Source: Flavobacteriales bacterium
Lineage (GTDB): Bacteria; Bacteroidota; Bacteroidia; Flavobacteriales_E; Vicingaceae
Length of the DNA: 64,000 bases
Assembly: GCA_905339165.1 (NCBI GenBank)
Contig: CAJPFH010000034.1
Location: 18,719-82,718, forward strand
Direction: 5' to 3'
The notes beneath the pieces are model-generated. The model saw nothing but the letters and a program-made list of their open reading frames with translations. It was not told the DNA's origin and made no database searches. The position numbers and the translations under genes are program-made. This document shows positions 1 through 8,868 of the stretch, one piece after another; within the stretch, counting starts at the first letter, position 1, and each line of letters starts with the position of its first letter.

Positions 1-1
1 G

Positions 2-916
2 GCAGTAGGAAATCCATTTAATCTTACCTCTACTGTAACAGCAGGAATAATAAGTGCTAAAGGAAGAAACATAAATATACTTAACCGAGATCCCTCAAGT
101 GGTATTTCTCCCATCGAATCGTTTATACAAACCGATGCAGCCGTAAACCCCGGAAATAGTGGAGGGGCTTTAGTAAATACCAAGGGCGAACTGATTGGAA
201 TTAATACGGCTATTAAATCAAACACCGGTTCTTACGCAGGCTATTCTTTTGCGGTTCCTGTAAATATAGTAAAGAAAACCATTGCTGATATTATTGAATT
301 TGGAAGTGTTCAAAGAGCATTTATTGGAGTGAACATCAGCGATGTTGATGAAAAAATTTCTGCCGAAAATAACCTGAACTCATTAAATGGAGTGTATATC
401 AATGACCTTTCCAATAACGGAGCAGCAGAAAAAGCAGGAATAAAAAAGGGAGATATTATTACCCACATAGACGGCACTCTGGTAAATGATGTAGCCGAAT
501 TGCAAGAAAAAATTGGCCAATACAGACCCGGAAACAAAGTAATGGCCACCGTACTCAGAGGCGGCAAAGAGATGGAATTCGAATTAGTGCTAAGAAACAT
601 TGAAGGAAAAACAGAACTGCTAAGCAAACATTATTCTGTATCTAAAGTAAATCTGTTGGGAGCAGAATTAGAAGAAATAAACAGAGAGGAAGCGAGCAAA
701 CTAAAAATTACAAATGGCATAAAAGTTTCCAAATTATTTTCAGGAAAACTAAAAAACATGGGCGTAAAGGAAGGTTTTATCATTACCAAAGTAGACAATA
801 TTCAGGTAAAAGATGTAGAACATTTTTCTAAGATTATTCAAAATAAAAAAGGAGGAATATTATTAGAAGGGGTTTATCCAAACGGAGTAAAAGCGTATTT
901 CGGATTAGGTGTATAA
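2..916 (+). CDS. htrA: HtrA/Deg family periplasmic serine protease, 3' part
   Basis: Envelope quality-control protease that degrades or refolds misfolded periplasmic proteins. The reading frame is open from the first bases, so the N-terminus with signal peptide, catalytic His and Asp lies upstream of the window. Visible here is the end of the trypsin-like domain with the oxyanion/catalytic motif GNSGGAL (Ser codon at 158-160) and the strand YSFAVPV that follows it in this family. Two PDZ domains follow: PDZ1 roughly at 390-600, with [15 protein letters not shown], and PDZ2 roughly at 640-900, with [13 protein letters not shown]. Two PDZ domains is the DegP/DegQ arrangement rather than DegS. 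An ATG at 329 lies inside the gene and is not the start. A strong intrinsic terminator follows. Family assignment is firm; the DegP versus DegQ choice is not possible from this part. Confidence 0.93.
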   Translation, partial: AVGNPFNLTSTVTAGIISAKGRNINILNRDPSSGISPIESFIQTDAAVNPGNSGGALVNTKGELIGINTAIKSNTGSYAGYSFAVPVNIVKKTIADIIEFGSVQRAFIGVNISDVDEKISAENNLNSLNGVYINDLSNNGAAEKAGIKKGDIITHIDGTLVNDVAELQEKIGQYRPGNKVMATVLRGGKEMEFELVLRNIEGKTELLSKHYSVSKVNLLGAELEEINREEASKLKITNGIKVSKLFSGKLKNMGVKEGFIITKVDNIQVKDVEHFSKIIQNKKGGILLEGVYPNGVKAYFGLGV

Positions 917-948
917 AAATTTATAAACAGAAGTACTTAAATCCTTTT

Positions 949-972
949 AAAGCCTTGATTCATCAAGGCTTT
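949..972 (+). terminator. Intrinsic terminator after htrA
   Basis: Perfect 10-bp inverted repeat AAAGCCTTGA / TCAAGGCTTT with a four-base TTCA loop, followed by AATTTTAT. It starts 32 bases after the htrA stop and lies before the gap promoter. Confidence 0.8.
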
Positions 973-1042
973 AATTTTATAGAACTGTTGAAATTTGAAT
1001 TTCAAAACTAATAAAAATCATACCTCTGTTTTAAAAATAGGC

Positions 1043-1050
1043 TAAATTTG
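1043..1050 (+). promoter_or_regulatory. Bacteroidota -7 promoter element for gap
   Basis: TAAATTTG matches the TAnnTTTG -7 consensus of Bacteroidota housekeeping promoters. It lies 22 bases before the ATG, giving a predicted short 5' UTR of about 16 bases. No clear -33 TTTG is seen at the expected distance. Confidence 0.55.
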
Positions 1051-1072
1051 CCACAACAATAAATACATAAAT

Positions 1073-2542
1073 ATGGGAACTGATTTAGTAAACAAAGCCG
1101 TAACCACTTACGATACCGAATTAAAAAACTGGATTGAACTTGAAAAAGCCGCAGTAGATTTAATTAGTTGTACCGGACAGTTATTATACAATAAAGGAGT
1201 TGAGTTGGTTTTTTTCAGAAATCATATGGTAGATCGCAATGTTTCGGAAATATTGAATTTACATAAGTACGCCAAAGAAGTAGTGAAAAAAAATATTTCG
1301 ATTTACGATACCTGCGAAATAGCCAAGGCATTAAACAATATGGACTTAGCCGCATCAAAACTAGATGTAGGTAAATTAACAGCCGACTGGACAGAGAGTA
1401 AAGAAAAATACCCATCGAAAACTGATTTTTTAACTACCATTTTAAAAGATTTTATAGGACAAGACACCCACCCACTTGTTCCCCGAGATATTGTCTTATT
1501 CGGATTTGGCCGTATTGGTCGCCTTTGTGCCCGTGAACTGATTAAACAAGCCGGTAAAGGGCAGCAATTACGCCTACGTGCCATTGTTACCAGAGGTAAT
1601 TCCGATAGTGATATTGTGAAAAGAGCGGCTCTGCTTCGCATGGATTCTGTTCATGGACCTTTTCAAGGTTCCGTTATTGAAGATTTAGAAAATAAAGCAT
1701 TAATTATAAACGGGCAAATTGTACACATGATTAATGCAAATAACCCTGAAGAGGTTGATTACGAAAAATATGAAATTAAAAATGCATTGGTGATTGATAA
1801 TACCGGAGTATTTAAAGATAAAGAAGCCCTAAGCCGCCATTTAAAGGCAAAAGGTGTAAGCAGAGTACTGCTTACCGCTCCAGGAAAGGAAGTTCCTAAT
1901 ATTGTGTACGGTGTTAATCAGAAATCATTCGATAAAGAAGCAGAAAAAATAGTTTCGGCTGCATCGTGTACTACCAATGCTATTGTACCTGTTTTAAAAG
2001 CCATTAACGATACTCTAGGTATAGAAAAAGGACATATTGAAACCGTGCATGCTTACACTAACGATCAGAATTTGCTGGATAATATGCACAAAAAAGCCCG
2101 CAGAGGCCGTTCCGCTGCCATTAATATGGTAATTACCGAAACCGGTGCAGGAAAAGCCGTTACGAAAGTAATTCCGGAACTCAAAGATAAACTTACAGCC
2201 AATGCTGTTAGAGTACCTGTACCAAATGGTTCTTTGGCCATTTTAAGCCTAACGGTAAAAAAGGAAACCTCTAAAGAAGATGTAAATTTTATTCTAAGAA
2301 AGGCTTCTTTGGAAGGCGATTTAGTAAATCAAATTCACTATTCGTACGAAGAAGAATTGGTTTCGAGTGATATTATAGGTAATACTTGCTGCTCAGTATT
2401 TGATAGCCCAGCAACCATAGTTTCTAACGATAAAAAAAATATTGTACTTTACGTTTGGTACGATAACGAATTCGGATACACCAAGCAAGTAATTCGTCTT
2501 GCTAAATATTTTGCAAAGGTTACCCGCTTAATTTACTACTAA
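1073..2542 (+). CDS. gap: Glyceraldehyde-3-phosphate dehydrogenase with N-terminal extension
   Basis: Interconverts glyceraldehyde 3-phosphate and 1,3-bisphosphoglycerate in the cytoplasm. The 489-aa product is about 150 residues longer than a standard GAPDH. The extra part is a predicted helical N-terminal domain (residues 1-135) with no motif I recognise. The Rossmann motif GFGRIGR is at 144-150, catalytic Cys299 is in SAASCTTN, and the His general base is about 326 in TVHAYTNDQ. The C-terminal signature WYDNEFGYTKQVIRL is present. After the second beta strand the residues are VTRGNSDSD, not the ND pair that favours NAD in glycolytic enzymes, so NADP use or an anabolic role is possible (inference). 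Long GAPDHs of this type occur in Bacteroidota alongside a short paralogue, which is not in this window. Own promoter and terminator; monocistronic. Confidence 0.95.
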   Translation: MGTDLVNKAVTTYDTELKNWIELEKAAVDLISCTGQLLYNKGVELVFFRNHMVDRNVSEILNLHKYAKEVVKKNISIYDTCEIAKALNNMDLAASKLDVGKLTADWTESKEKYPSKTDFLTTILKDFIGQDTHPLVPRDIVLFGFGRIGRLCARELIKQAGKGQQLRLRAIVTRGNSDSDIVKRAALLRMDSVHGPFQGSVIEDLENKALIINGQIVHMINANNPEEVDYEKYEIKNALVIDNTGVFKDKEALSRHLKAKGVSRVLLTAPGKEVPNIVYGVNQKSFDKEAEKIVSAASCTTNAIVPVLKAINDTLGIEKGHIETVHAYTNDQNLLDNMHKKARRGRSAAINMVITETGAGKAVTKVIPELKDKLTANAVRVPVPNGSLAILSLTVKKETSKEDVNFILRKASLEGDLVNQIHYSYEEELVSSDIIGNTCCSVFDSPATIVSNDKKNIVLYVWYDNEFGYTKQVIRLAKYFAKVTRLIYY

Positions 2543-2578
2543 CTAAAAAAGCCCCGAAATTTCGGGGCTTTTTTAGTT
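2541..2578. terminator. Bidirectional terminator, perfect 38-bp palindrome
   Basis: A perfect inverted repeat (left arm AACTAAAAAAGCCCCGAAA) with A- and T-tracts on both sides. It serves the convergent gap and HMG-CoA lyase genes. Both TAA stop codons (2540-2542 and 2573-2575) overlap the palindrome. Confidence 0.92.
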
Positions 2579-3415
2579 CATAAGATGGCCGGAATAAATG
2601 GCGGCCTCTTCCAGTTTTTCGATGTCTATTTCTAAATTTTCTTTTGTTTTTAGTAACCACTGCACCATTTTTTCGGTAGGCATATTTCCCGTTAACTCAT
2701 CTTTCGCCATGGGACAACCTCCGTATCCGCCCAAGGCTCCATCAAATCTACGACAACCCGCATAGTACGCAGCACTTATTTTTTCTTCCCATGTATCGGG
2801 TGTAGTGTGCAGGTGTGCACCTAACTCCGTTTCCGGTAAATTCTTTTGAAGAAGAGAAAAAATTTCGTTTATATTTTGAGGATTGGACACACCCACGGTA
2901 TCAGATAAAGCGATGGTTTTTACTCCTACCTCAGCTAGTTTACTGCACCACTCCAACGCAATGTCTTTGCTCCATTCATCGCCATAAGGATTTCCGAATG
3001 CCATAGATAAATAAACCACTAGCTTTTTTTTATGCTTTTCGCATAATTCATTCATTTCGTTTACATTTTTAAGAGAGTCTGCTATGCTCGAATTAGTATT
3101 TCGCAACTGAAAAGTTTCGGAAATAGAAAACGGATATCCAAGAAAAGAAATCCGGCTGAATTTACAGGCTTGCTCCGCTCCTCTTAGATTGGCTATGATG
3201 GCTAACAATTGGGTTTTACTCTCGTCTAATTTTTCAAGCACCTCCTGTGTATCGGCCATTTGCGGAATAGCCTTGGGCGAAACAAAACTGCCAAAATCGA
3301 GAGTATCAAACCCTATTTTAAGCAAACGATTCAGATATTCAATTTTTTGGGAAGTTGGAATAAAATGTTTTATTCCCTGCATGGCGTCACGCGGGCATTC
3401 TATTAACGTTATCAT
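2573..3415 (-). CDS. Hydroxymethylglutaryl-CoA lyase
   Basis: Cleaves HMG-CoA to acetoacetate and acetyl-CoA, the last step of leucine degradation, in the cytoplasm. The 280-aa product is a DRE-TIM-type barrel. Family signatures seen are [16 protein letters not shown] near the N-terminus, the divalent-metal motif GAHLHTT around residue 195, and the glycine-rich loop [16 protein letters not shown] carrying the catalytic Cys. It starts within the 3' end of pyrD with an ATGA overlap, so the two are translationally coupled on one transcript. It ends in the shared palindromic terminator with gap. Distinguished from isopropylmalate or homocitrate synthases by the Cys-containing loop and shorter length. 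No other leucine-catabolism gene is present. Confidence 0.9.
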   Translation of the reverse strand: MITLIECPRDAMQGIKHFIPTSQKIEYLNRLLKIGFDTLDFGSFVSPKAIPQMADTQEVLEKLDESKTQLLAIIANLRGAEQACKFSRISFLGYPFSISETFQLRNTNSSIADSLKNVNEMNELCEKHKKKLVVYLSMAFGNPYGDEWSKDIALEWCSKLAEVGVKTIALSDTVGVSNPQNINEIFSLLQKNLPETELGAHLHTTPDTWEEKISAAYYAGCRRFDGALGGYGGCPMAKDELTGNMPTEKMVQWLLKTKENLEIDIEKLEEAAIYSGHLMN

Positions 3416-4446
3416 GCTTTTCTTTTTAAAATAAATTGATTTATTTTTTTTACAAGCGAAGGTCCTTCGTAAATGAAACCCGTATAAATCTGCACTAAAT
3501 TAGCTCCTGCATTCAGTTTTTCTAAAGCCTCTTCGGGCGAATGAATTCCTCCCACTCCAATAATGGGAAAAGCACTGTTCGATTTTTTCGAAATATAGCC
3601 AATTACCTCTGTGGCTCTTTTAGTAAGTGGTTTTCCGCTTAATCCACCGTTTCCTATCTCTTGTATTTTTTGCTTATTCGTTTTTAAATGCTCTCTTGTA
3701 ATGGTGGTATTGGTGGCTATAACTCCTGCTATTCCTGTTTCTAAAATAATCTCTACCACATCATCTAACTGAGAATTGCTTAAATCGGGTGCTATTTTTA
3801 AAAAAATAGGTTTAGACTTTTCTTTGCTTTTATTGATTTCCTGTAATGCCTGCAATATTTTTTTTAAAGGCTCTTTTTCTTGAAGTTCCCGCAGGTTAGG
3901 TGTATTGGGCGAACTTACATTTACGGCAAAATAATCTACCACCTCGAACAATTCGTTAAAACAGAAAATATAATCGTTTACCGCTTCTTCGTTTGGAGTG
4001 GTTTTATTTTTACCAATATTTCCGCCCACAATTATATTTTTAGGTTTTCTTTTCAATCGCTCCTTGGCAATAAGTACTCCTTCATTATTAAAACCCATGC
4101 GGTTTATTAATGCGTTATCTTTGGGCAAACGAAATAAACGTGGCTTTTCATTTCCACTTTGGGGTTTCGGAGTGAGGGTTCCTATTTCGATGAACCCAAA
4201 GCCTAGTATAGCTAATTCTTTCAGGTATTTTGCATCTTTATCGAAACCCGCAGCAAGCCCAAGCGGATTCTTAAATTTTAAACCAGCAACTACTTTTTCC
4301 AGGGTATTATTTGAAGTGGTAAATATATTTCTCAAAAACCAAGCCCCACCCGGAAAGTAACACACCATTTTAATCCATTCCATGGCTATGCGATGTGCCG
4401 TTTCCGGAGAAAAACAAAATAAGATAATCCTGATGATTTTATACAT
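3412..4446 (-). CDS. pyrD: Dihydroorotate dehydrogenase (quinone), class 2
   Basis: Oxidises dihydroorotate to orotate in pyrimidine synthesis and passes electrons to membrane quinone. 344 aa, the usual class 2 length. The N-terminal amphipathic membrane-docking helices (residues 1-40, including [15 protein letters not shown]) mark class 2. FMN-binding segments include [34 protein letters not shown] and NRMGFNNEG. The catalytic Ser of class 2 enzymes is in [17 protein letters not shown], and the C-terminal phosphate-binding region is IIGVGGI. First gene of a two-gene unit with HMG-CoA lyase (ATGA overlap). carB, another pyrimidine gene, lies at the far end of the window and is not linked. Confidence 0.96.
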   Translation of the reverse strand: MYKIIRIILFCFSPETAHRIAMEWIKMVCYFPGGAWFLRNIFTTSNNTLEKVVAGLKFKNPLGLAAGFDKDAKYLKELAILGFGFIEIGTLTPKPQSGNEKPRLFRLPKDNALINRMGFNNEGVLIAKERLKRKPKNIIVGGNIGKNKTTPNEEAVNDYIFCFNELFEVVDYFAVNVSSPNTPNLRELQEKEPLKKILQALQEINKSKEKSKPIFLKIAPDLSNSQLDDVVEIILETGIAGVIATNTTITREHLKTNKQKIQEIGNGGLSGKPLTKRATEVIGYISKKSNSAFPIIGVGGIHSPEEALEKLNAGANLVQIYTGFIYEGPSLVKKINQFILKRKA

Positions 4447-4497
4447 ACTACGGACAAAAATACTTTTGTAAAACGAACTTGCAGAGAAATAAATAAA

Positions 4498-6789
4498 TTA
4501 TTTTTTTATTTTATCCAGATTCCATTTTAATCCTATGTAAAACATTCTTCCTGTTAAAGGAGCATAATTGTACGAAGTATCGAAATAAGGACTAAATCCT
4601 GCCGGATAATTTCTATCATTAAACCCGCTTATAGGCGAGTCGGAAGGAAAAAAATGGAATATATTTTTAACCCCAAAATAAAATTGTCCTTGCTTAGAAT
4701 AGTTGTATTTACACTCTACATTATGAAGATGAAAGGCGGGCGCTTTTTCATTTCTTTTATTTAGTATTACACCCTCGTTGCTTACACGATAAACCTCCGG
4801 CATTTGAGTAGTTCCGGTGTATTTCCAAGTGTAATTTACATTAATCTTTTTATTAAACAAATAAAGTATACAAATAAATTGAGTATTGAATTTGGTGCTA
4901 TAAGGCAAATAGGATAAAACCTTTTTACCTAAACTATCCACATTGTACTCAAAAACATTTTGAAAATTTCCACCTGCACTAAACTCAAGTATATCGGCCA
5001 CTTTCTGATTAACATTTATTTCTACTCCTTTGGAAAATACTTTATTTTTTGTGTTTGAATAAATAACCAAACCGGGTTGTGAATAATCGGGTAAGATTTT
5101 TTGAGAAAATGAAGTACTATAAAAATCGATTTCAAATTGGTTTATATTTTTAAACAGTTTATAATAGTAGGTACCCGATAGAGAAATGGTTCTCGCCATT
5201 TCGGGCAAAAGCTCATCGGTTAACAACAATTTTCTTTGTCCATTTACAAAGGCATGTTCTTCAGCAAAAAGGTTTACAACATTAAACCCTGTGCCAGCAT
5301 GCAAACGAATATCTAACATTATAAACGGAGAATATTTCAGGTTAAATTGTGTTGAACAAATGAATTTATGCACTTTATAGTAATCTGCCCTTGCTCCCAT
5401 TAAAAAAGATATTTTATCAGATAACAGCACATCATTCTGAATAAACATCGCAGGATTTATTATATAAATGGGCTCATTTAATTCGGTTGCGTTTATCCTC
5501 TTTTTTGTAAGAAAGGTATTATCATCGTAATAAGAAATTCGAATCGATTTTCCATATTTAAAAGTGTTTTTTCTATACTTAATGTTTTCAATGGAGTTTA
5601 AGGTAAACATATTTTGTTTTGCGTAAAAAAAATGATTTCCATAGTAACTATCCTGAGCATGAGAAGAAAAAGAAAAATCTACTGAAGAATAAAAGGAAAA
5701 GGGAAATTGATAAATTCCTGATATTTCAAATCGGTTGGTGTAAATGCTTTCTCCATAAATAAAGTCGCTACCCCTTAAGTAAGAATAAGCATTATTCTGT
5801 AAATAGGCTTCTACCCCATTCCTTCTGTCTTCAAATAAATATTTTGTAAAAAACTCGAATTGTTTTTTTGATTTTCTTTTTAAACTAAACTTGGAAAATA
5901 AGTTATACTTATTAAAATTTATATTATCACCAAATCCATCATGATTCTTATCGGCAAAATGATGAACGCTGCTACTACTGATGCCTAGCAAAAATTTAAT
6001 AACGTAATTTTCATATCCACTAGAAAAATTAATGTCTTTTTGTTTTAAAGAGTTATAATTTGTATTCACTGAGAACATGGGCATATTTTCATACTTTTTT
6101 GTCCTTACATTAACTACACCCGCCACTGCTCCGGAGCCATATAAGGCAGAATGAGAGCCTTTCGTAACCTCAACAGACTCTATCATAGATACCGGAATGC
6201 CGTTTAAACTGTACGTAGCTGCTAAACTACCATACACTGGAATGCCATCAATCAGTAGTAAAGTATGGCTACCCGGCAAACCCCTCGTGCTTATCGAATT
6301 AGTGCCACAAACTCCGCAAGCCACTGTTTCATTTATGCCATTCACATAATACACTAAATCCATCAAAGAGGAAGTATTGGGCCACTTCGACATTGTTTTC
6401 TTATCTAACATATAAGTATGAATCATTCTAGAGCGAATACTCTCTTCAATATATTTTTCTACAACAATCCACTCTCCTAGCTGAACAGATAAGGGGGATA
6501 GTTTAAAAATAGTTGTAATTTTATTCGCACTATCCTTTAAAGAAAGGAGTCTCTCTTGTGTCTCAAACCCAATATAGCTTACTGTTAATTTCAGTTCTGT
6601 TTTCTCGATATTTTTTATCGCCACGCAACCAGATGAATCGGTTAATAAAACACTATGATTTATATAAACATGAGCTTTTTCTAATGGCTTACCATATTGA
6701 TTTGTAACAAAAATTTCAACCGTTACATTGCTTTGAGAACTTAATGTAAGGTGTAAAAAATAAAGAGAAAACAAGCACAAATATTTCAT
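4498..6789 (-). CDS. TonB-dependent outer-membrane receptor, probably for a metal or metal complex
   Basis: 763 aa. A signal peptide (about residues 1-19) is followed by a carboxypeptidase-regulatory-like beta-sandwich (about 22-105, typical of Bacteroidota receptors), a plug domain (about 125-235, with LLIDGIPVYG and ALYGSGAVAGVVNVRT) and a 22-strand barrel ending in an aromatic strand (YIGLKWNL). The plug holds a CGVCGTNSI motif around residue 159, a cysteine pair not found in most TonB receptors. Its divergent neighbours are a DtxR/MntR-type repressor and a ZIP transporter, and the intergenic operator-like repeat overlaps its -7 element. I infer import of a transition metal under repression by the neighbour; the substrate is unknown. 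No SusD partner is present, which argues against glycan import. Confidence 0.9.
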   Translation of the reverse strand: MKYLCLFSLYFLHLTLSSQSNVTVEIFVTNQYGKPLEKAHVYINHSVLLTDSSGCVAIKNIEKTELKLTVSYIGFETQERLLSLKDSANKITTIFKLSPLSVQLGEWIVVEKYIEESIRSRMIHTYMLDKKTMSKWPNTSSLMDLVYYVNGINETVACGVCGTNSISTRGLPGSHTLLLIDGIPVYGSLAATYSLNGIPVSMIESVEVTKGSHSALYGSGAVAGVVNVRTKKYENMPMFSVNTNYNSLKQKDINFSSGYENYVIKFLLGISSSSVHHFADKNHDGFGDNINFNKYNLFSKFSLKRKSKKQFEFFTKYLFEDRRNGVEAYLQNNAYSYLRGSDFIYGESIYTNRFEISGIYQFPFSFYSSVDFSFSSHAQDSYYGNHFFYAKQNMFTLNSIENIKYRKNTFKYGKSIRISYYDDNTFLTKKRINATELNEPIYIINPAMFIQNDVLLSDKISFLMGARADYYKVHKFICSTQFNLKYSPFIMLDIRLHAGTGFNVVNLFAEEHAFVNGQRKLLLTDELLPEMARTISLSGTYYYKLFKNINQFEIDFYSTSFSQKILPDYSQPGLVIYSNTKNKVFSKGVEINVNQKVADILEFSAGGNFQNVFEYNVDSLGKKVLSYLPYSTKFNTQFICILYLFNKKINVNYTWKYTGTTQMPEVYRVSNEGVILNKRNEKAPAFHLHNVECKYNYSKQGQFYFGVKNIFHFFPSDSPISGFNDRNYPAGFSPYFDTSYNYAPLTGRMFYIGLKWNLDKIKK

Positions 6790-6793
6790 TTTA

Positions 6794-6801
6794 CAAATCT
6801 A
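6794..6801 (-). promoter_or_regulatory. -7 promoter element of the TonB receptor
   Basis: Read on the minus strand this is TAGATTTG, a TAnnTTTG match, only four bases before the receptor ATG. A TCTAAA operator half-site (6798-6803, plus strand) overlaps it, so repressor binding would block it directly. Confidence 0.5.
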
Positions 6802-6825
6802 AATTTATTTTTAGACTTATCTAAA
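6798..6825. promoter_or_regulatory. Operator-like inverted repeat in the metal divergon
   Basis: The core is TTTAGA-CTTA-TCTAAA (6810-6825), a perfect 6-bp inverted repeat with 4-base spacer. A further TCTAAA half-site lies at 6798-6803, exactly 22 bp (two helical turns) from the TCTAAA at 6820. The layout suits a dimeric DtxR/MntR-type repressor acting on both divergent promoters. Assignment to the adjacent regulator is inference. Confidence 0.5.
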
Positions 6826-6850
6826 TATTATTTTTTATTGAAACAAATAG

Positions 6851-6858
6851 TACATTTG
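6851..6858 (+). promoter_or_regulatory. -7 promoter element of the DtxR-family gene
   Basis: TACATTTG matches TAnnTTTG and stands five bases before the ATG, implying a leaderless or nearly leaderless transcript. Confidence 0.5.
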
Positions 6859-6863
6859 TCATC

Positions 6864-7529
6864 ATGAATACTTTAGCGGAAGAAAATTATCTAAAAGCCC
6901 TTTACCACCTTACCATGCAAACACCGGAAGGAGCATACACCAACTACATTGCTGCTTACTTGCAAACCAAAGCATCTTCTGTTACCGATATGCTCAAAAA
7001 ATTATCATCAAAAAAATTAGTACATTACAAAAAATACCAAGGTGTAACTCTTTCCAAAAAAGGAAAACAGAAAGCATTGCAAGTGATAAGAAAACACAGG
7101 TTATGGGAATATTTTTTAGTTGAGAAATTAAATTTTAGATGGGATGAAGTGCACGAGATTGCCGAACAATTAGAACACATACAGTCGGACGAACTAATCA
7201 ACAGAATAGATAAACTCTTAGGATTTCCAAAATACGATCCGCATGGAGATCCCATTCCTGATGCAAATGGCTACTACGAAGAAATTCCATTTCTAACACT
7301 CTTTGCAATACCTGTAGGCGAAATGGTTACCATTTGCGGAGTTATTGATAGTTCTGTTTCGTTTCTTAAACTCATCGAAAATATAGGCCTTACCATTGGA
7401 ACTCTTATCAAAGTAGAAGAAATATTTGAATTTGACCATTCTTTAAAAATTGCTATACCTTCAAGAAAAACAAAAGTTTTGGTTTCACAGCAAATTAGTA
7501 AAAACGTACTTGTAAAAATTAAAAAATAG
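6864..7529 (+). CDS. DtxR/MntR-family metal-dependent repressor
   Basis: Metal-sensing transcription factor, 221 aa. The N-terminal winged helix (residues 3-70) includes YIAAYLQTKASSVTDMLKKL as recognition region. The dimerisation and metal-binding domain (about 71-140) has RKHRLWEYFL (His78) and EVHEIAEQLEH (Glu101, Glu104, His105), the positions that bind Mn or Fe in MntR/IdeR. The C-terminal FeoA/SH3-like domain (about 145-221) makes it the longer DtxR/IdeR layout, not short MntR. It is followed after six bases by the ZIP transporter, with which it should be co-transcribed, and it faces a TonB receptor. Probably autoregulated via the intergenic repeat. Whether it senses Mn, Fe or Zn cannot be told from sequence. 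Confidence 0.9.
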   Translation: MNTLAEENYLKALYHLTMQTPEGAYTNYIAAYLQTKASSVTDMLKKLSSKKLVHYKKYQGVTLSKKGKQKALQVIRKHRLWEYFLVEKLNFRWDEVHEIAEQLEHIQSDELINRIDKLLGFPKYDPHGDPIPDANGYYEEIPFLTLFAIPVGEMVTICGVIDSSVSFLKLIENIGLTIGTLIKVEEIFEFDHSLKIAIPSRKTKVLVSQQISKNVLVKIKK

Positions 7530-7535
7530 AATATA

Positions 7536-8357
7536 ATGGAACAACACTTAGATTGGTTTTTATCTTTAAACCCCATTATACAGGCTTTAATAGCCACTAC
7601 ATTTACTTGGCTAGTAACAGCTTCCGGAGCCTCTCTTGTATTTCTTTTTAAAGAAATGAGCAGAAGGTTGCTCGATACCATGCTTGGATTTACAGGAGGA
7701 GTAATGCTTGCCGCAAGTTTTTGGTCATTATTAAACCCTGCCATAGAAATGTCGGAAGGCAGGAGTGTTCCCTCTTGGTTTCCGGCAGCTATAGGCTTTA
7801 TTACAGGAGCTCTATTTTTATTTTTTTTAGACAAATATCTTCCTCATTTACATATTTATGCCGATAAAAAAGAGCAAGAAGGTGTAAAAACCGATTGGAA
7901 TAAAACCATTCTTCTCGTACTTGCCATAACGCTGCACAATATTCCGGAAGGCTTGGCTGTGGGCGTTGCGTTTGGAGCCGTAGGAGCAGGTTTACCACAT
8001 GCCGATATTGGTGCAGCCATCGCTCTTGCTATTGGTATTGGATTACAAAACTTTCCGGAAGGTATTGCCGTGGCAATGCCACTAAGAAGACAGGGAGTGA
8101 GTAAGTTTAAAAGTTTTTGGTGGGGACAACTATCTGCCATAGTTGAGCCGGTAGCAGGCGTTATAGGGGCTGCTTCGGTGATGCTTATGGAACCCATTTT
8201 ACCGTATGCACTTTCATTCGCTGCCGGAGCCATGGTATATGTGGTAATTGAAGAGGTGGTTCCAGAAACACAAAGAGATAAATATACAGACAGTGCTACC
8301 CTTGGATTAATTGCTGGTTTCGTAGTAATGATGGTATTAGACGTAGCATTAGGTTAA
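7536..8357 (+). CDS. ZIP-family divalent metal transporter
   Basis: Inner-membrane transporter moving Zn, Fe or Mn into the cytoplasm. 273 aa with about eight predicted membrane segments. The two metal-binding helices carry HNIPEG (residues 134-139) and QNFPEG (171-176), the GufA/ZupT-type signatures. A cytoplasmic loop between TM3 and TM4 (about 104-122) is short and charged with two His (PHLHIY). It lies six bases after the DtxR-family repressor and is likely controlled by it. Family is certain; the metal is not, though pairing with a DtxR regulator favours Fe or Mn. Confidence 0.93.
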   Translation: MEQHLDWFLSLNPIIQALIATTFTWLVTASGASLVFLFKEMSRRLLDTMLGFTGGVMLAASFWSLLNPAIEMSEGRSVPSWFPAAIGFITGALFLFFLDKYLPHLHIYADKKEQEGVKTDWNKTILLVLAITLHNIPEGLAVGVAFGAVGAGLPHADIGAAIALAIGIGLQNFPEGIAVAMPLRRQGVSKFKSFWWGQLSAIVEPVAGVIGAASVMLMEPILPYALSFAAGAMVYVVIEEVVPETQRDKYTDSATLGLIAGFVVMMVLDVALG

Positions 8358-8392
8358 TTCGCCTCTGTATAGCATAAACCGGGTTTACTGTC

Positions 8393-8400
8393 TATATTTG
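8393..8400 (+). promoter_or_regulatory. -7 promoter element of smpB
   Basis: TATATTTG matches TAnnTTTG and lies five bases before the smpB ATG, the same spacing as at the DtxR-family gene. It predicts a leaderless mRNA. Confidence 0.5.
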
Positions 8401-8405
8401 CAGGC

Positions 8406-8861
8406 ATGTCGCTTTCCAACATTAATATTAAAAACAAAAAGGCTTGGTTCGAATACGAACTATTAGACAAATATATTGCCGGAATACAACTAACCGGCAC
8501 TGAAATTAAATCTCTCAGAGAAGGAAAAGCAAATTTAACCGATGGATTTTGCACTGTTTTGCACAACGAAATTTGGATGGTAAACGCACTTATTGCCGAA
8601 TATACTCACGGCTCACACACAAATCATGAACCTAAACGCAAACGCAAATTATTACTAAACCGGCAGGAGATAGAGAAACTAAAGAAAAAACTTAAAGACA
8701 AAGGGATTACACTTATCCCTTTACGCTTATTTATAAACGAAAAGGGATTGGCAAAAGTAGAAATTGCTCTGGCAAAAGGGAAAAAACTTTTCGATAAACG
8801 CGAGTCTATTAAAACCAAAGACGTAAATCGCCAGTTAGACAGACTAAAAAAAACAAGGTAA
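8406..8861 (+). CDS. smpB: SsrA-binding protein SmpB
   Basis: Binds tmRNA and delivers it to stalled ribosomes in trans-translation. 151 aa, normal length. The OB-fold barrel begins with NKKAWFEYELLDKYIAGIQLTGTEIKSLREGKANL in family order, and TLIPLRLFINEKGLAKVEIALAKGKKLFDKR forms the later conserved part. The basic C-terminal tail (RQLDRLKKTR) is the helix that enters the mRNA channel. The gene for tmRNA (ssrA) is not visible in the window. Followed after seven bases by a DUF2520 gene, so probably a two-gene operon. Confidence 0.97.
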   Translation: MSLSNINIKNKKAWFEYELLDKYIAGIQLTGTEIKSLREGKANLTDGFCTVLHNEIWMVNALIAEYTHGSHTNHEPKRKRKLLLNRQEIEKLKKKLKDKGITLIPLRLFINEKGLAKVEIALAKGKKLFDKRESIKTKDVNRQLDRLKKTR

Positions 8862-8868
8862 TCGCCTT

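Noticed and set aside
7274..7834. 186-aa minus-strand frame antisense to the DtxR and ZIP genes
   Set aside because: It spans two well-supported genes on the other strand and has no domain or plausible start context.
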